Assembly (NCBI GenBank): GCA_964596125.1
Contig: CAZQRP010000015.1
Location: 1-64,000 of the forward strand
Length of the DNA: 64,000 nt
Origin: CAZQRP01 sp964596125
GTDB lineage: Bacteria; Chloroflexota; Dehalococcoidia; GIF9; UBA5629
Reading direction: 5' to 3'
This document shows, one piece after another, positions 44,983 to 54,257 of the stretch (position 1 is its first letter; the number at the start of each line of letters is the position of its first letter). The position numbers and the translations under genes were made by a program. The notes under the pieces were generated by a model, which worked only from the letters and a program-made list of their open reading frames with translations, had not been told where the DNA came from and made no database searches.

Positions 44983-46016
44983 ATGTTAAGAAAGATGGGA
45001 AACGATGATCTTTTCAAACTATATAATAGCGATCTTCTTTTAAGGCTTCATAACGTGAAAAATCTCAGCGATACCAGAAAAACCCTGGCGAGATTCAAAG
45101 AATACCTGGGGGAATATCCGTATTCACCTGAGCTTGCCAACCTTGAGGTCAAAGATATTCATGATAATTTTCTGGTAGTACGTGAAGGGAAAAACGATAA
45201 AGACAGGGTTATTCCGTTATCTCAGCCTATAGCACTGAGGTTGAAGAACTTCAATGAAGGTAAGAGTCCATCTGACAAAGTATTTGGGCTAAAACCTGCA
45301 AGTATTACCAATAAAATAAATGTCTTTGCCAAAAAAGCAGGGTTGAATAAATTTCATGCCCATATGCTGAGACATAAGTTTGCCACAGACTTACTAGAAC
45401 ATGGTGTGGATACAGGTCAGTACAGCATCTACTTGGACATGAGAACCTATCAACTACGCAAGTTTATTTATCGATTACCGATAAAAGGCTTCGTGAAGCT
45501 GTCAATCTGCTTGATAAATCTATAGAGCGATCATCTTTGTCAGTTAATAAAAATATGGTTCAAGATAAAACCCAGCAACCGCTTCTTATAATACGGTCAG
45601 TTGATAAACCTGATGAGGTAGACCAGACCAAGATAATGATTGGTGGCTATTTTTCTCATTTTGAAGTATGGGATGAGGGAAATAGTTCGGCAGCTCAAGT
45701 GACTGTTGCTTTAATGAAGGTTAATCGTAAGGATTGGCTTGAATATAAGCAAGTTGATGTGCTAAGGATTGGTGAGAGCATTCGCTTTCAACCTGTTCTG
45801 TGTGGGCGAGACGAAGGAGATTATTTTATTCTGTGTTGGTATAGAAATATTTCGCATGAAGAAACGGAAGAAAATAGGAATCAAACTTGGTTACCATTCA
45901 ATTTATCGAAAGCAAGTAAAGAAGGAGTGGTATACGTAAAAGCTGGTGAATTGGAGTCTAAATTTAATGTTCTCATTGACGATAAGATACATAAATTCTT
46001 AAATAAACTTCAGTAA
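44983..46016 (+). pseudogene. decayed tyrosine recombinase with a C-terminal extension
   Basis: Remains of an XerC-like integrase. The N-terminal SAM-like domain (LSDTRKTLARFKEYLGEYPYS) runs into ELANLEVKDI of the catalytic domain near 45130; about 100 residues, including the first catalytic Arg, are missing. HMLRHKF is intact. Near 45412-45419 one base is lost: the frame ends at 45525, but the other frame continues as VQHLLGHENLSTTQVYL with the catalytic Tyr, and runs on without a stop to 46016. That gives about 150 residues after the recombinase fold, a beta-rich domain I do not recognise. The gene sits next to tRNA-Val, a typical integrase site. Confidence 0.85.
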
Positions 46017-46439
46017 AGACTATAGTTAAAAGTGTTTTCCTAATTATTAAATTAGATATACCGTTAGAAATAAATATACTATCGAATACAAATCTAAAAA
46101 TATAGTTCAATAAATATAGAATATCACTTATTTTTGCTTTATTTTTAATAATAATAAGCTTTATTTATATATTAATATGCTTACAAAATAGATATTGAAC
46201 CTATTTAATAATTGAATAATTATTATCTACCTGGATATTAAGTCCATCACCATGGTAACACTGAATATAAATACCATTTGTTAAATAAAAATGCATTGTA
46301 TTTCTTTAAGACAAAAATTATATTCTAGGGTACTTCAAATAATAATGAGGATATTTTTATAATTTACCACTATTATTTTCACAGATACGCTGAATAGGTT
46401 ATTTTACACTAACTAAGTTGAAAGAAAGGAGGGATTGGT
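46017..46439. other. AT-rich intergenic region before the peptide cassette
   Basis: Very AT-rich, no gene. It includes TTACAAAATAG at 46181-46191 and the att-like repeat at 46231-46255, both of which recur before the ATPase gene at 48.2-48.3 kb. The promoter of the repeat-peptide gene must lie here, but many A/T runs prevent a firm call. Confidence 0.5.
46231..46255 (+). repeat. att-like direct repeat, left copy
   Basis: 25 bases beginning CTGGAT and containing AAGTCCATCACC; matches the copy at 48296-48320 at 22 of 25 positions. AAGTCCATCACC resembles GAGTCCATTACC in the 3' part of tRNA-Val at 44722-44733. Confidence 0.65.
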
Positions 46440-46957
46440 ATGACTTGCACACTAAATCAGCCAAAGGGAAAAGGAGGATGCACTCTGAATCAGCCTAGAG
46501 GGGCGTGCACGTTGAACCAACCAGCAGGTAGAGGGGCAGGATGCACTTTGAATCAGCCTAGAGGGGCGTGCACGTTGAACCAACCAGCAGGTAGAGGGGC
46601 AGGATGCACTTTGAATCAGCCTANNNNNNNNNNNNNNNNNNNNNNNNNNNNNNNNNNNNNNNNNNNNNNNNNNNNNNNNNNNNNNNNNNNNNNNNNNNNN
46701 NNNNNNNNNNNNNNNNNNNNNNNGGTAGAGGGGCAGGATGCACTTTGAATCAGCCTAAAGGGGAGTGTACCTTGAACCAACCAGCAGGTAGAGGGGCAGG
46801 ATGCACTCTGAATCAGCCTAAAGGGGAGTGTACCTTGAACCGACCGGCAGGTAGAGGGGCAGGATGCACTTTGAATCAGCCTAAAGGGGAGTGTACCTTG
46901 AACCGACCAGCAGGTAGAGGAGCAGGATGCACTCTGAATCAGCCTGAAGGGAAGTAG
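46440..46957 (+). CDS. tandem-repeat Cys peptide, putative radical SAM substrate (spans assembly gap)
   Basis: Small protein made almost wholly of CTLN(Q/R)P motifs: six are visible before the gap and seven after. Two linkers alternate: three residues (RGA or KGE) and six residues (AGRGAG), giving a 21-residue unit with Cys every 9 or 12 residues. The protein starts M-T-C-T-L-N-Q-P with no separate leader, and ends in EGK. GGAGG is well placed before the ATG. A radical SAM/SPASM gene starts seven bases downstream, so I infer a ribosomally made, post-translationally modified peptide with many cores. The family is not one I recognise. True length is unknown because 100 N replace part of the repeats. 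Confidence 0.75.
46473..46947 (+). repeat. 63-bp tandem DNA repeat
   Basis: The coding repeat at DNA level: a 63-base unit with few differences between copies. Copies before the gap code RGA linkers and those after it KGE linkers, showing two sub-types. High identity explains why assembly failed here. Confidence 0.9.
46624..46723. other. assembly gap (100 N)
   Basis: Exactly 100 N inside the tandem repeat, a conventional gap of unknown size. The reading frame is not preserved across the nominal 100 bases, as expected for a placeholder. Confidence 0.98.
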
Positions 46958-46964
46958 ACCGCAC

Positions 46965-48087
46965 ATGGTAGGGGACACCCATCCAACGGCTCGCGAATTT
47001 TTGGCATGTGAGCTTATACTGACCACGTCCTGCAATATTCATTGTACTTACTGCATTGCGCATAGTATGGGTAATTCTAGGATGGACAGTGAGACATGGC
47101 AGGCAGCTGTAGATATGTTCGTTGATCTTAGCCGAGGTGCCAAGTTATTAGAGATTACTTTCACGGGGGGGGGAGCCCTTACTTATGTATGAGGTGTTGA
47201 GACAAGTGACCACTTATGCTAAGGACCGGGCATATAAAGCAGGTATGGACATCAATTTTGTACTCAAGACCAACGGGACTCTGTTGGAGAAAGAGATGGA
47301 AACTTTTCTGAGGAGGGAAGAAGTAAAAGTTATTATCAGCATTGATGGCAAACAGGCAACCCACGACAAATATAGGATTGCAGGTGATGGAAAAGGAACG
47401 CATCGAACCGTTGCTGAGAATCTTAAGCGTCTTATGTCGCGAGGGATTTCGCCAATCGCTAGCACCACGGTTCATCCAAATGAGGCCGGAACATTGTTAG
47501 AAAGCGTGAGATATTTGCACCAGTCAGGCTGTAATATAATTGAAGTCGGGCCGGCTTATGGGACTGTAGCATGGCACGAAGAATCTATCAGCGCGTTTGT
47601 CGAGTCGCTGCATGACGTTGCAGTATATATGAGTGATTCGAGACGAGAAGGACAATATCTTGAAGTAGGACCACTCTACTTAGAATCTCAGCATGTCGGC
47701 GCCGTGCTAAAGAACACGTGGGGATGTGGGGCGGGTATGACGCAACTCGCGTTTCTGCCGGATGGCCGTATCACTGGATGCAGCGCGTTGGCAATGCTGG
47801 TTACTTCCTTTCCCAAGTTGATTATCGGTAATATCAGAGACGGCATTAATAACCTTGCGGCTCAACGGCTAGTATACGAAGCGCAGGCGAACGTCGATAA
47901 AAGAGCAGCGTGCCGTAAATGTTTAGCTGCAGCCGATTGTACAGGTGGTTGTCTCGCAATAAACTATGCCGTAAACAAGGCACCACTAAAACCACCTCGT
48001 TTTTATTGCAGAATAATGCGGTCTATCTCGAACGCATGGGAGATAGCCTGGAAGGACTGCGCCAGGGGATACAATGATAAATGCTAG
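46965..48087 (+). CDS. radical SAM/SPASM peptide maturase, frameshifted at a G9 run
   Basis: Radical SAM enzyme of about 373 residues when read through one frame change. Cys23, Cys27 and Cys30 (CNIHCTYC) bind the SAM-cleaving cluster. The frame reaches ITFTGG and then stops at 47192; with one G fewer in the run at 47165-47173 it reads TFTGGEPLLMYE, the conserved GGEP motif, and continues to 48087. The C-terminus has SPASM Cys groups (WGCGAG, GCSAL, CRKCLAAADCTGGC, FYC), typical of peptide-modifying enzymes. It lies seven bases after the repeat peptide. The shift may be a sequencing error, real loss, or phase variation. Confidence 0.88.
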
Positions 48088-48328
48088 TTTTCATCCGATG
48101 GCTTGGAGTATAAGAGAAAAATTGCTACTTGCAATTGAATGTCGAACCTTCAAAGGGATATGTAGTATTTATATTAAAACATTTACAAAATAGCTATAAA
48201 ACTTAAGAAATATATAATTACTAATATCTACGACCTGTTAAACAGAGGGATGAATAACTCGAAAATTAGCCCATAATCAAATAAGTGCTATAAATCTGGA
48301 TTTTGAGTCCATCACCAAGGAGGTATTT
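48088..48328. other. AT-rich region with second att-like repeat
   Basis: No gene. TTACAAAATAG at 48183-48193 and the sequence around it resemble 46181-46230. The att-like repeat follows and runs into the ribosome binding site of the ATPase gene. Confidence 0.5.
48296..48320 (+). repeat. att-like direct repeat, right copy
   Basis: Matches 46231-46255 at 22 of 25 positions and contains GAGTCCATCACC, like the 3' part of tRNA-Val. Its last bases (AAGG) begin the AAGGAGG ribosome binding site of the next gene. Confidence 0.65.
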
Positions 48329-50497
48329 ATGAATATCAGCGTTGATTTGAAGAATTGTTACGGGATTAAGTCTCTCCAATACGACTTTAACTTCAGTACT
48401 GGAAACACCTTTTTACTGTACGCCCCCAATGGTGCAATGAAAACATCTCTAGCAAAAGTATTCAAAGACATTAGCCAATCCAAAGAACCTCAAGACTCCG
48501 TTTATCCTCATAGAAAAACTGAGTGTAATATTTTGGATGAAACATTGAGCTGTTTAAATCCTCTTCATATATTTGTCGTTGATTCATATGACGATACATA
48601 TCGGTCTGACCGCATAGCCACGTTACTTGTAAATGAAGAACTAAGAAAAAAATACGAATCTATATATAAGTCTATTGAGAGTTCTAAAGTTGCCCTATTA
48701 TCAGCGATTAGTGAAATGTCTAAGACCAAGAAGAATACGGAACAATTAATATTGTCAGCATTCAAAGATGAATCAACAGATAGCTCTTCACTATTGGAGA
48801 TGCTGCAAGACGATGTTAAGTCATCAACCTCAGAGTTCACCGATATTCTTTATAACGAAGTTATAAACGATAATACAGAGCCCTTCTTAAAATCACCAGG
48901 TATACATTCGTTATTATGTGATTATATTGATAAATACAACGAAATCGTTGAAAGTTCAAGTTATTTTAGAAAGGGTGGCTTCAATCATTACAATGCAGCT
49001 ACTGTATCAAAAAATCTAAATACTAATAAATATTTCTCCGCTAAACATACGATATTGCTATCTGATAAAACTGATAGTAAAAGAGAGATTAAATCACAAA
49101 AAGAATTTGACGACATTGTTAAAGATGAAACAGCTCGTATATTGAATAATCCTGAATTATTAGAGAAATTTAATGAATTTGATAAAAAGATAATGAGAAA
49201 CATAGAACTTCGTAATTTTCATCAGTATCTGTTGAACAACATGAAAATTTTACCTGAATTAGTTGATATTGATACTTTTAAAAAGAAACTCTGGATTTCC
49301 TATATTTGTGCTCACAATGAGCTATATGATAAATTTCTTTTAATATTAAAAGAAGGCAAACAACAAATTGAATCCATTGTGGAAACTGCACGAAATCAAG
49401 AAACTCTTTGGCGAGAAGCTGTTAATACTTTTAAGGAACGTTTTACAGTGCCCTTTGAGACTGAAGTATCTAATCAAGAAGAGGTGATTCTTAAGGATAC
49501 GTCTCCCAGTATTGTTTTTAGATATGTGGACGGCGACGATTGCTGTCAAATAGGTGAAGGTGAATTATTAAGTGTATTAAGTACGGGTGAGCAAAGAGCT
49601 TTATATTTATTAAATATAATCTATGAAATAAAAGCGCGTGAGAAGGAAGATTTTCAGACAATATTAATATTGGATGATATTGCAGATTCTTTTGACTACA
49701 AAAATAAATTTGCGATAATTGAATACTTAAAAGAAATAAAAGAATCGAATAAGTTCTGTATTCTTATTTTAACTCACAACTTTGACTTCTTCAGAACGGT
49801 TCAAATTCGCCTTAATATAAATCGGGAAAATAACTGCCTTATGTCTCTCAAAACTGAGACACAAGTTAGTTTGGTTAAAGCACAATATTTGCACCCTTTT
49901 GAATACTGGAAGAACAATCTTCATCTTAATAACACAATGCTCGTTGCTGCTATCCCTATGTTGCGTAATCTAATTGAATATACTCAAGGGAAGAACAGTT
50001 CCTTTTACCTCAAGTTAACTTCTTTGCTACATCAAAAAACAGATTCTAGCTCTATCACTCTTTCCGAATTAGCTGACATATTCAATAAAACGCTCTCTTT
50101 AACACTCAGCTTGGGCACCGGCACAGTATTTCCACTTATTTTTCAAGAGGCAGAGAAATGCCTTACTGCGCCTGAGTGTATCAACTTAGAGAACAAGGTT
50201 GTCCTATCAATTGCTATCAGGCTTAATGCTGAAGCCGAGATGATTCTCCGTATTAACGATACGGAGAAAACAGGCCATATTGAAGGAAATCAGACACTAG
50301 AACTATTTAACCTCTACAAAGAACGATTCAGTTCCGATACCTCTGATGTAGAACTTCTCGAACAAGTGGTAATGATGACACCAGAACCTATTCACTTGAA
50401 TTCCTTCATGTATGAACCGCTAATTGACTTGTCAGACCATCATCTTAAAAATTTATACAATAGAGTCAAAGCTTTTACAATTACGAGACTACCGTAA
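48329..50497 (+). CDS. RecF/PrrC-like AAA ATPase, candidate defence protein
   Basis: 722-residue ABC/SMC-type ATPase. Walker A is YAPNGAMKTS (residues 31-40), with Met before the Lys. The signature LSTGEQRAL lies near residue 416, Walker B ILILDDIADS near 447 and the H-loop LTHNFD near 484. The middle is helical but has no long coiled coil. The C-terminal 200 residues contain MLRNLIEY (R-x3-E near residue 546) with a His 22 residues after the Arg, loosely like the Arg-Glu-His triad of PrrC/RloC anticodon nucleases. Location in a recombinase island and AT-rich codons suggest transfer and a phage-defence role; the nuclease idea is speculative. Confidence 0.75.
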   Translation: MNISVDLKNCYGIKSLQYDFNFSTGNTFLLYAPNGAMKTSLAKVFKDISQSKEPQDSVYPHRKTECNILDETLSCLNPLHIFVVDSYDDTYRSDRIATLLVNEELRKKYESIYKSIESSKVALLSAISEMSKTKKNTEQLILSAFKDESTDSSSLLEMLQDDVKSSTSEFTDILYNEVINDNTEPFLKSPGIHSLLCDYIDKYNEIVESSSYFRKGGFNHYNAATVSKNLNTNKYFSAKHTILLSDKTDSKREIKSQKEFDDIVKDETARILNNPELLEKFNEFDKKIMRNIELRNFHQYLLNNMKILPELVDIDTFKKKLWISYICAHNELYDKFLLILKEGKQQIESIVETARNQETLWREAVNTFKERFTVPFETEVSNQEEVILKDTSPSIVFRYVDGDDCCQIGEGELLSVLSTGEQRALYLLNIIYEIKAREKEDFQTILILDDIADSFDYKNKFAIIEYLKEIKESNKFCILILTHNFDFFRTVQIRLNINRENNCLMSLKTETQVSLVKAQYLHPFEYWKNNLHLNNTMLVAAIPMLRNLIEYTQGKNSSFYLKLTSLLHQKTDSSSITLSELADIFNKTLSLTLSLGTGTVFPLIFQEAEKCLTAPECINLENKVVLSIAIRLNAEAEMILRINDTEKTGHIEGNQTLELFNLYKERFSSDTSDVELLEQVVMMTPEPIHLNSFMYEPLIDLSDHHLKNLYNRVKAFTITRLP

Positions 50498-50762
50498 TGT
50501 CCTCTGCCTTCTCAGCTACATTTTTAGCTGGCCTCGCTAGACAGCGGTAGAATTGATTTTTTAAAATCCCGCCTTCTTCTTTCTATGGCCATTTTCCACT
50601 ATATCCAGTTTTTTTGCTAGTTCTGTCTAAACGGCACGCATTACACGGTAATTAATACTTCATTAATATTTAAGTAATAAACTATAACTATAAGTATTTC
50701 GTTTTATATATTATATCAACAGTTATTGATTTAAGTGACCCTTAAAACAGAGGATACCACTT

Positions 50763-51185
50763 ATGCCTCAGAAGTATTCCTGTTCAAACTGTAGTGCACC
50801 AGTATCTTTTGGAGATAAGTTTTGTGGTAATTGTGGTATTAGTTTAAACTGGGGAGTACACCAAATGCCGCCTCCATCATCACCTTTATTGCATGGTTAT
50901 CAGGACACAAATCAACAAAAAACATGGGAACGGCAACGTTCACAATATGAACGTCGACCAAAATGGAATGATCACTCTGTACAACGCCGACACGTACCTG
51001 ATAATCAAAAATCCGTACCTGGTAATCTGAATCAATGCCAGCGGCGATATGTGTATAATAATCATAGCACCCTTTCGCAGAAAAATAGTTCATCGGTTGA
51101 TAGCAGAGTAAAGCCAATGAGTGCTGAGATTTCCAAATTACTTACCGACTTCTTCGACAAGCATGTTAAATACAACAAGGTATAG
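50763..51185 (+). CDS. zinc-ribbon protein with polar low-complexity tail
   Basis: 140 residues. The N-terminus is a zinc ribbon with Cys7, Cys10, Cys21 and Cys24 (CSNC, CGNC). The rest is rich in Gln, Asn, Arg, Ser and His, probably disordered, until a helical end (SAEISKLLTDFFDKHVKY). No membrane segment. Such ribbons often head proteins of unknown regulatory role. It is the last gene of the AT-rich island. No clear ribosome binding site. Confidence 0.65.
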   Translation: MPQKYSCSNCSAPVSFGDKFCGNCGISLNWGVHQMPPPSSPLLHGYQDTNQQKTWERQRSQYERRPKWNDHSVQRRHVPDNQKSVPGNLNQCQRRYVYNNHSTLSQKNSSSVDSRVKPMSAEISKLLTDFFDKHVKYNKV

Positions 51186-51510
51186 TCAACAAGGCGTAGT
51201 GAACAAATTGGACAAAAGTCAATTTGACTTATGCATTCATCTTCATATCCTTGAGGTTACCCTGTATTCATTTTTGAAATGTAAGCCACTCAAAAAAGCC
51301 GAATAGTCTCTTCGGAAAGATATAGCTTTAACCTCTGTTAACTACAAAAACCCTGAACTGAGCTCCAATAGACTAGCCGTTGACTATTATGGTAGCATGT
51401 ATGAGAATACTCCTTTTCAAATAACTGGATATATTCTATAAAATAATCGTCTGATATTTGCTCGGGAGATGCCAATACCCGGGCAAATTGAATCAGATAG
51501 CTCTGCCTAG
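51186..51510. other. intergenic region
   Basis: No believable gene, RNA or terminator seen; probably the right edge of the island and the promoter of the MFS gene. Confidence 0.35.
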
Positions 51511-52695
51511 ATGAAGCAGCGACTGCTTGTAATCTTGAACCTCTCGTTGGTTTCCGGCCTTGTAATGCTAGGTTTCAGTGTTATCTCACCGGTACTTCCA
51601 CAGTACGCACTTTCATTCTCTATACCTGTAGCGCTTACAGGCTGGGCCGTCTCGTCGTTTGCTTTGGCCCGTCTTTTAATGGACATGCCAGCCGGATTTT
51701 TAGCGGACCGTTTTGGCAGGAAACGAAATATGTTACTCGGGCTAGTGCTTATAGGGCTATCTTCGATTGTAGCTGGCATGGCTAATAGCTACATCTGGTT
51801 AATCCTGGGACGTATAGTACAGGGTATCGGTTCTGCCCTCTATATAACTTCGGCAACAACATGGATAGCAAGGATATCCAGTGGTGAGTATAGAGGTCGT
51901 TTCATGTCATTGTATTCGGGGCTCATACTGGCTGCTACCTGTTTTGGCCCTACCATCGGCGGCTACAGTGCTGTGCATTTCGGTCTTCATACACCATTTT
52001 TTGTATATGGAGGATTTGCTGTCCTTGGTCTACTGGCCACGATCCCTTTGACAGAAGCAATAGTATATTCTCAGGAAACAGATACAAGAGTACAGTTGAA
52101 AGATATTCCAAATGTTTTACTGAACGGTCCTTTCCTTCTTGTAAATTGCTCGGTTTTGGCATTGTTTTTCCTTAGGGCTGGTGTTCGCTCTACGCTTATT
52201 CCACTTTACACCTCTCTTAATCTGGGATTACCTGAAGATAAAATCGGAATAGTGCTGACAGTGGCGGCAGTTATTACTTCAGTATGTACTTTCCCTTCCG
52301 GCTGGCTCTCGGACAAAGTCGGCAGAAAAAAACCTATCATGAGTTCCCTCTTTTTGAGTGCTCTTGCTGTGCTTCTCATACCATCGCAAAACAGCCTGGG
52401 TGGACTTATTGCAATTATGGTTTTATACGGTTTCGCTACTGGTCTTCAGGGTTCTATTGCCGCTTGGCCTGCTGACATTGCACCTAAAGATAGACTGGGC
52501 ACGGCTATGGGAGTCTATCGTGTTATCGGGGATATTGGAATGGTACTTGGTCCTATAACCGTGACTTATGTAGCTGACTATACAGGGCATTTAATGGTAA
52601 CATTTATGCCCTTTTTGATACCAGCACTTTTGGCTTTTATAACGGGTGTACTGATGATCTGGGCTAAGGATCCGGCGGCGAGAAAAAAGGCGTAG
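51511..52695 (+). CDS. MFS transporter, DHA1-like
   Basis: 394-residue major facilitator with 12 predicted helices. The loop 2-3 motif reads DMPAGFLADRFGRKRN and the matching motif in the second half is FPSGWLSDKVGRKKP; motif C-like GLILAATCFGPTIGG is in helix 5, as in drug:H+ antiporters. Substrate unknown. It converges on the minus-strand MFS gene after 236 bases. Confidence 0.88.
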   Translation: MKQRLLVILNLSLVSGLVMLGFSVISPVLPQYALSFSIPVALTGWAVSSFALARLLMDMPAGFLADRFGRKRNMLLGLVLIGLSSIVAGMANSYIWLILGRIVQGIGSALYITSATTWIARISSGEYRGRFMSLYSGLILAATCFGPTIGGYSAVHFGLHTPFFVYGGFAVLGLLATIPLTEAIVYSQETDTRVQLKDIPNVLLNGPFLLVNCSVLALFFLRAGVRSTLIPLYTSLNLGLPEDKIGIVLTVAAVITSVCTFPSGWLSDKVGRKKPIMSSLFLSALAVLLIPSQNSLGGLIAIMVLYGFATGLQGSIAAWPADIAPKDRLGTAMGVYRVIGDIGMVLGPITVTYVADYTGHLMVTFMPFLIPALLAFITGVLMIWAKDPAARKKA

Positions 52696-52931
52696 AGAGT
52701 TCATGATTAAGAGAGATAGTCCAGCCTCAATTTGCACAATGAGCCAGAAAGGAAATTTCCAGGAACGGCTCAATTATCAATCCCTCTCTCCAGCATCTAG
52801 GGAAGAAACAAAACATTAAGCCTTCATACTAGAGAGGTTTTATTTCATACTATTGCCAGGCCATCCTGTTTGTAGCTAAAAAACAATTTGCCTTTTCACC
52901 GAATATGCATAAACTGGAAGCCAGACGTTCA

Positions 52932-54257
52932 TCATTCAAGGTTATGTTTCTTTGCCACTGGTTTTAGAAAACAGCTCATAACAAAGCCAATGACGCCGGT
53001 GGCAATGCAAGTTAAGAAAACGAGCTGGTAACTATGTGTAATATCAAATAGCCATCCAGCCAGGAGTGGGGTAATGCCGCTTCCTGCAGTGGCAAACATT
53101 TCAACAGTGCCCATTATCACCCCTAAAGAGCTGATCCCAAATAGCTCACCGGCCGTAGAAAATCTCAAGACAGCTACCCCACCCCAGGCTAGGCCAAAAA
53201 GTACGGCCCATATATAGAGTGTCCAGACTGACTCGCCTATTAGCAAGGCAAGAAAAGCTACCGGAAACAAAATAAAACCGATAATAAGAGACCGCCTGCT
53301 CCCTATCAAATCAGCGAGTTGCCCCATTAATAGTCGTCCAACAATGCTCACTCCACTATTGACTGCCAGGATGCTACCTGCTGTAGTGAGGGAAAATCCT
53401 ATATCAGTAACATGGGGAGCAATATGTACTATAATACCCCGGTTTAATCCGAAAAATAAAAGTATGATAGACAGTATCCAGAATTGCCTGGTTCGAAACG
53501 CCTCAGCGAGAGTAAGCCCTTTGGAATTCAGAATGGGGGATTGTTTCTGCTCTTCTGACTTTTTTATCCTTTTGGCACCATCTGGCAACTGTCCTAATTC
53601 AGACGGGTCTCGCTTGAGAAACAATCCTGATGCTAACATGAATGTTAGGGTTATGGCACCGATAATAATCCAGCCTATGCGCCAACTGTAAGTTAAGGTG
53701 AGCCAGGCGGTTGCAGGAGCGAAAATCATCCCGCCTACGCCGGCTCCTGCAGAAACTATGGCAATCATAAGACCACGTCGTTTGACAAACCATCTTGATA
53801 CTGTGGACATCAGGGCAGGACCTAGAACACTAAAACCCATGGCTGATACCAATCCCCAGAAAAAGTATACTTGCCAGATACCGGTAGCTCGAGAGATAAG
53901 CAAATGACTTATTCCCAAGAAGGCGCCACCCATTGTAATTACTTTTCTGGGACCAAACTTGTCGCAAAGTCTTCCGTTGACAGCGCCGAGAATAGCCGTT
54001 AAGATCGAGGCCATTGAGACAGCTCCTGACATTAAAGTTCTCGTAAAACCAAGCTCGTCCGCCATCGGTTTGAAAAAAATGCCAAAGCATCCCCTGGTCC
54101 CCCAACCGACAATCCACATCAGAAGGGCAGCCAAAACTACTATATAGCCATAGAAAAATTTCTTATACACCGTTTCAGTTACAGAAGAGGATTCTCTGCT
54201 CATTTTTACCGGCTTTTGGCAAGATTTTTCCAGTCGCAACCATAATTTTCCCATCAT
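52932..54257 (-). CDS. MFS transporter, OFA/monocarboxylate type
   Basis: 441-residue major facilitator with 12 predicted helices. The N-terminal YGYIVVLAALLMWIVGWGTRGCFGIFFKPM and the loop GRLCDKFGPRKV fit the oxalate/formate and monocarboxylate (MCT) group, suggesting organic acid transport. The central loop is charged (KRIKKSEEQKQS). The start is uncertain: a later ATG at 54203 gives MSRESSSVTETVYKKF, and neither start has a good ribosome binding site. Confidence 0.87.
   Translation of the reverse strand: MMGKLWLRLEKSCQKPVKMSRESSSVTETVYKKFFYGYIVVLAALLMWIVGWGTRGCFGIFFKPMADELGFTRTLMSGAVSMASILTAILGAVNGRLCDKFGPRKVITMGGAFLGISHLLISRATGIWQVYFFWGLVSAMGFSVLGPALMSTVSRWFVKRRGLMIAIVSAGAGVGGMIFAPATAWLTLTYSWRIGWIIIGAITLTFMLASGLFLKRDPSELGQLPDGAKRIKKSEEQKQSPILNSKGLTLAEAFRTRQFWILSIILLFFGLNRGIIVHIAPHVTDIGFSLTTAGSILAVNSGVSIVGRLLMGQLADLIGSRRSLIIGFILFPVAFLALLIGESVWTLYIWAVLFGLAWGGVAVLRFSTAGELFGISSLGVIMGTVEMFATAGSGITPLLAGWLFDITHSYQLVFLTCIATGVIGFVMSCFLKPVAKKHNLE

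Noticed and set aside
46473..46947. CRISPR array
   Set aside because: Periodic 63-bp units could suggest an array, but there are no unique spacers, the units are fully coding, and no cas genes are present.
48100..48140. Regulatory hairpin after the radical SAM gene
   Set aside because: ATTGC/GCAAT pairing is very short and not followed by T; it could occur by chance in AT-rich sequence.
50498..50762. Terminator after the ATPase gene
   Set aside because: CAGCTA/TAGCTG at 50513-50530 forms only a 6-bp stem with no T-run.
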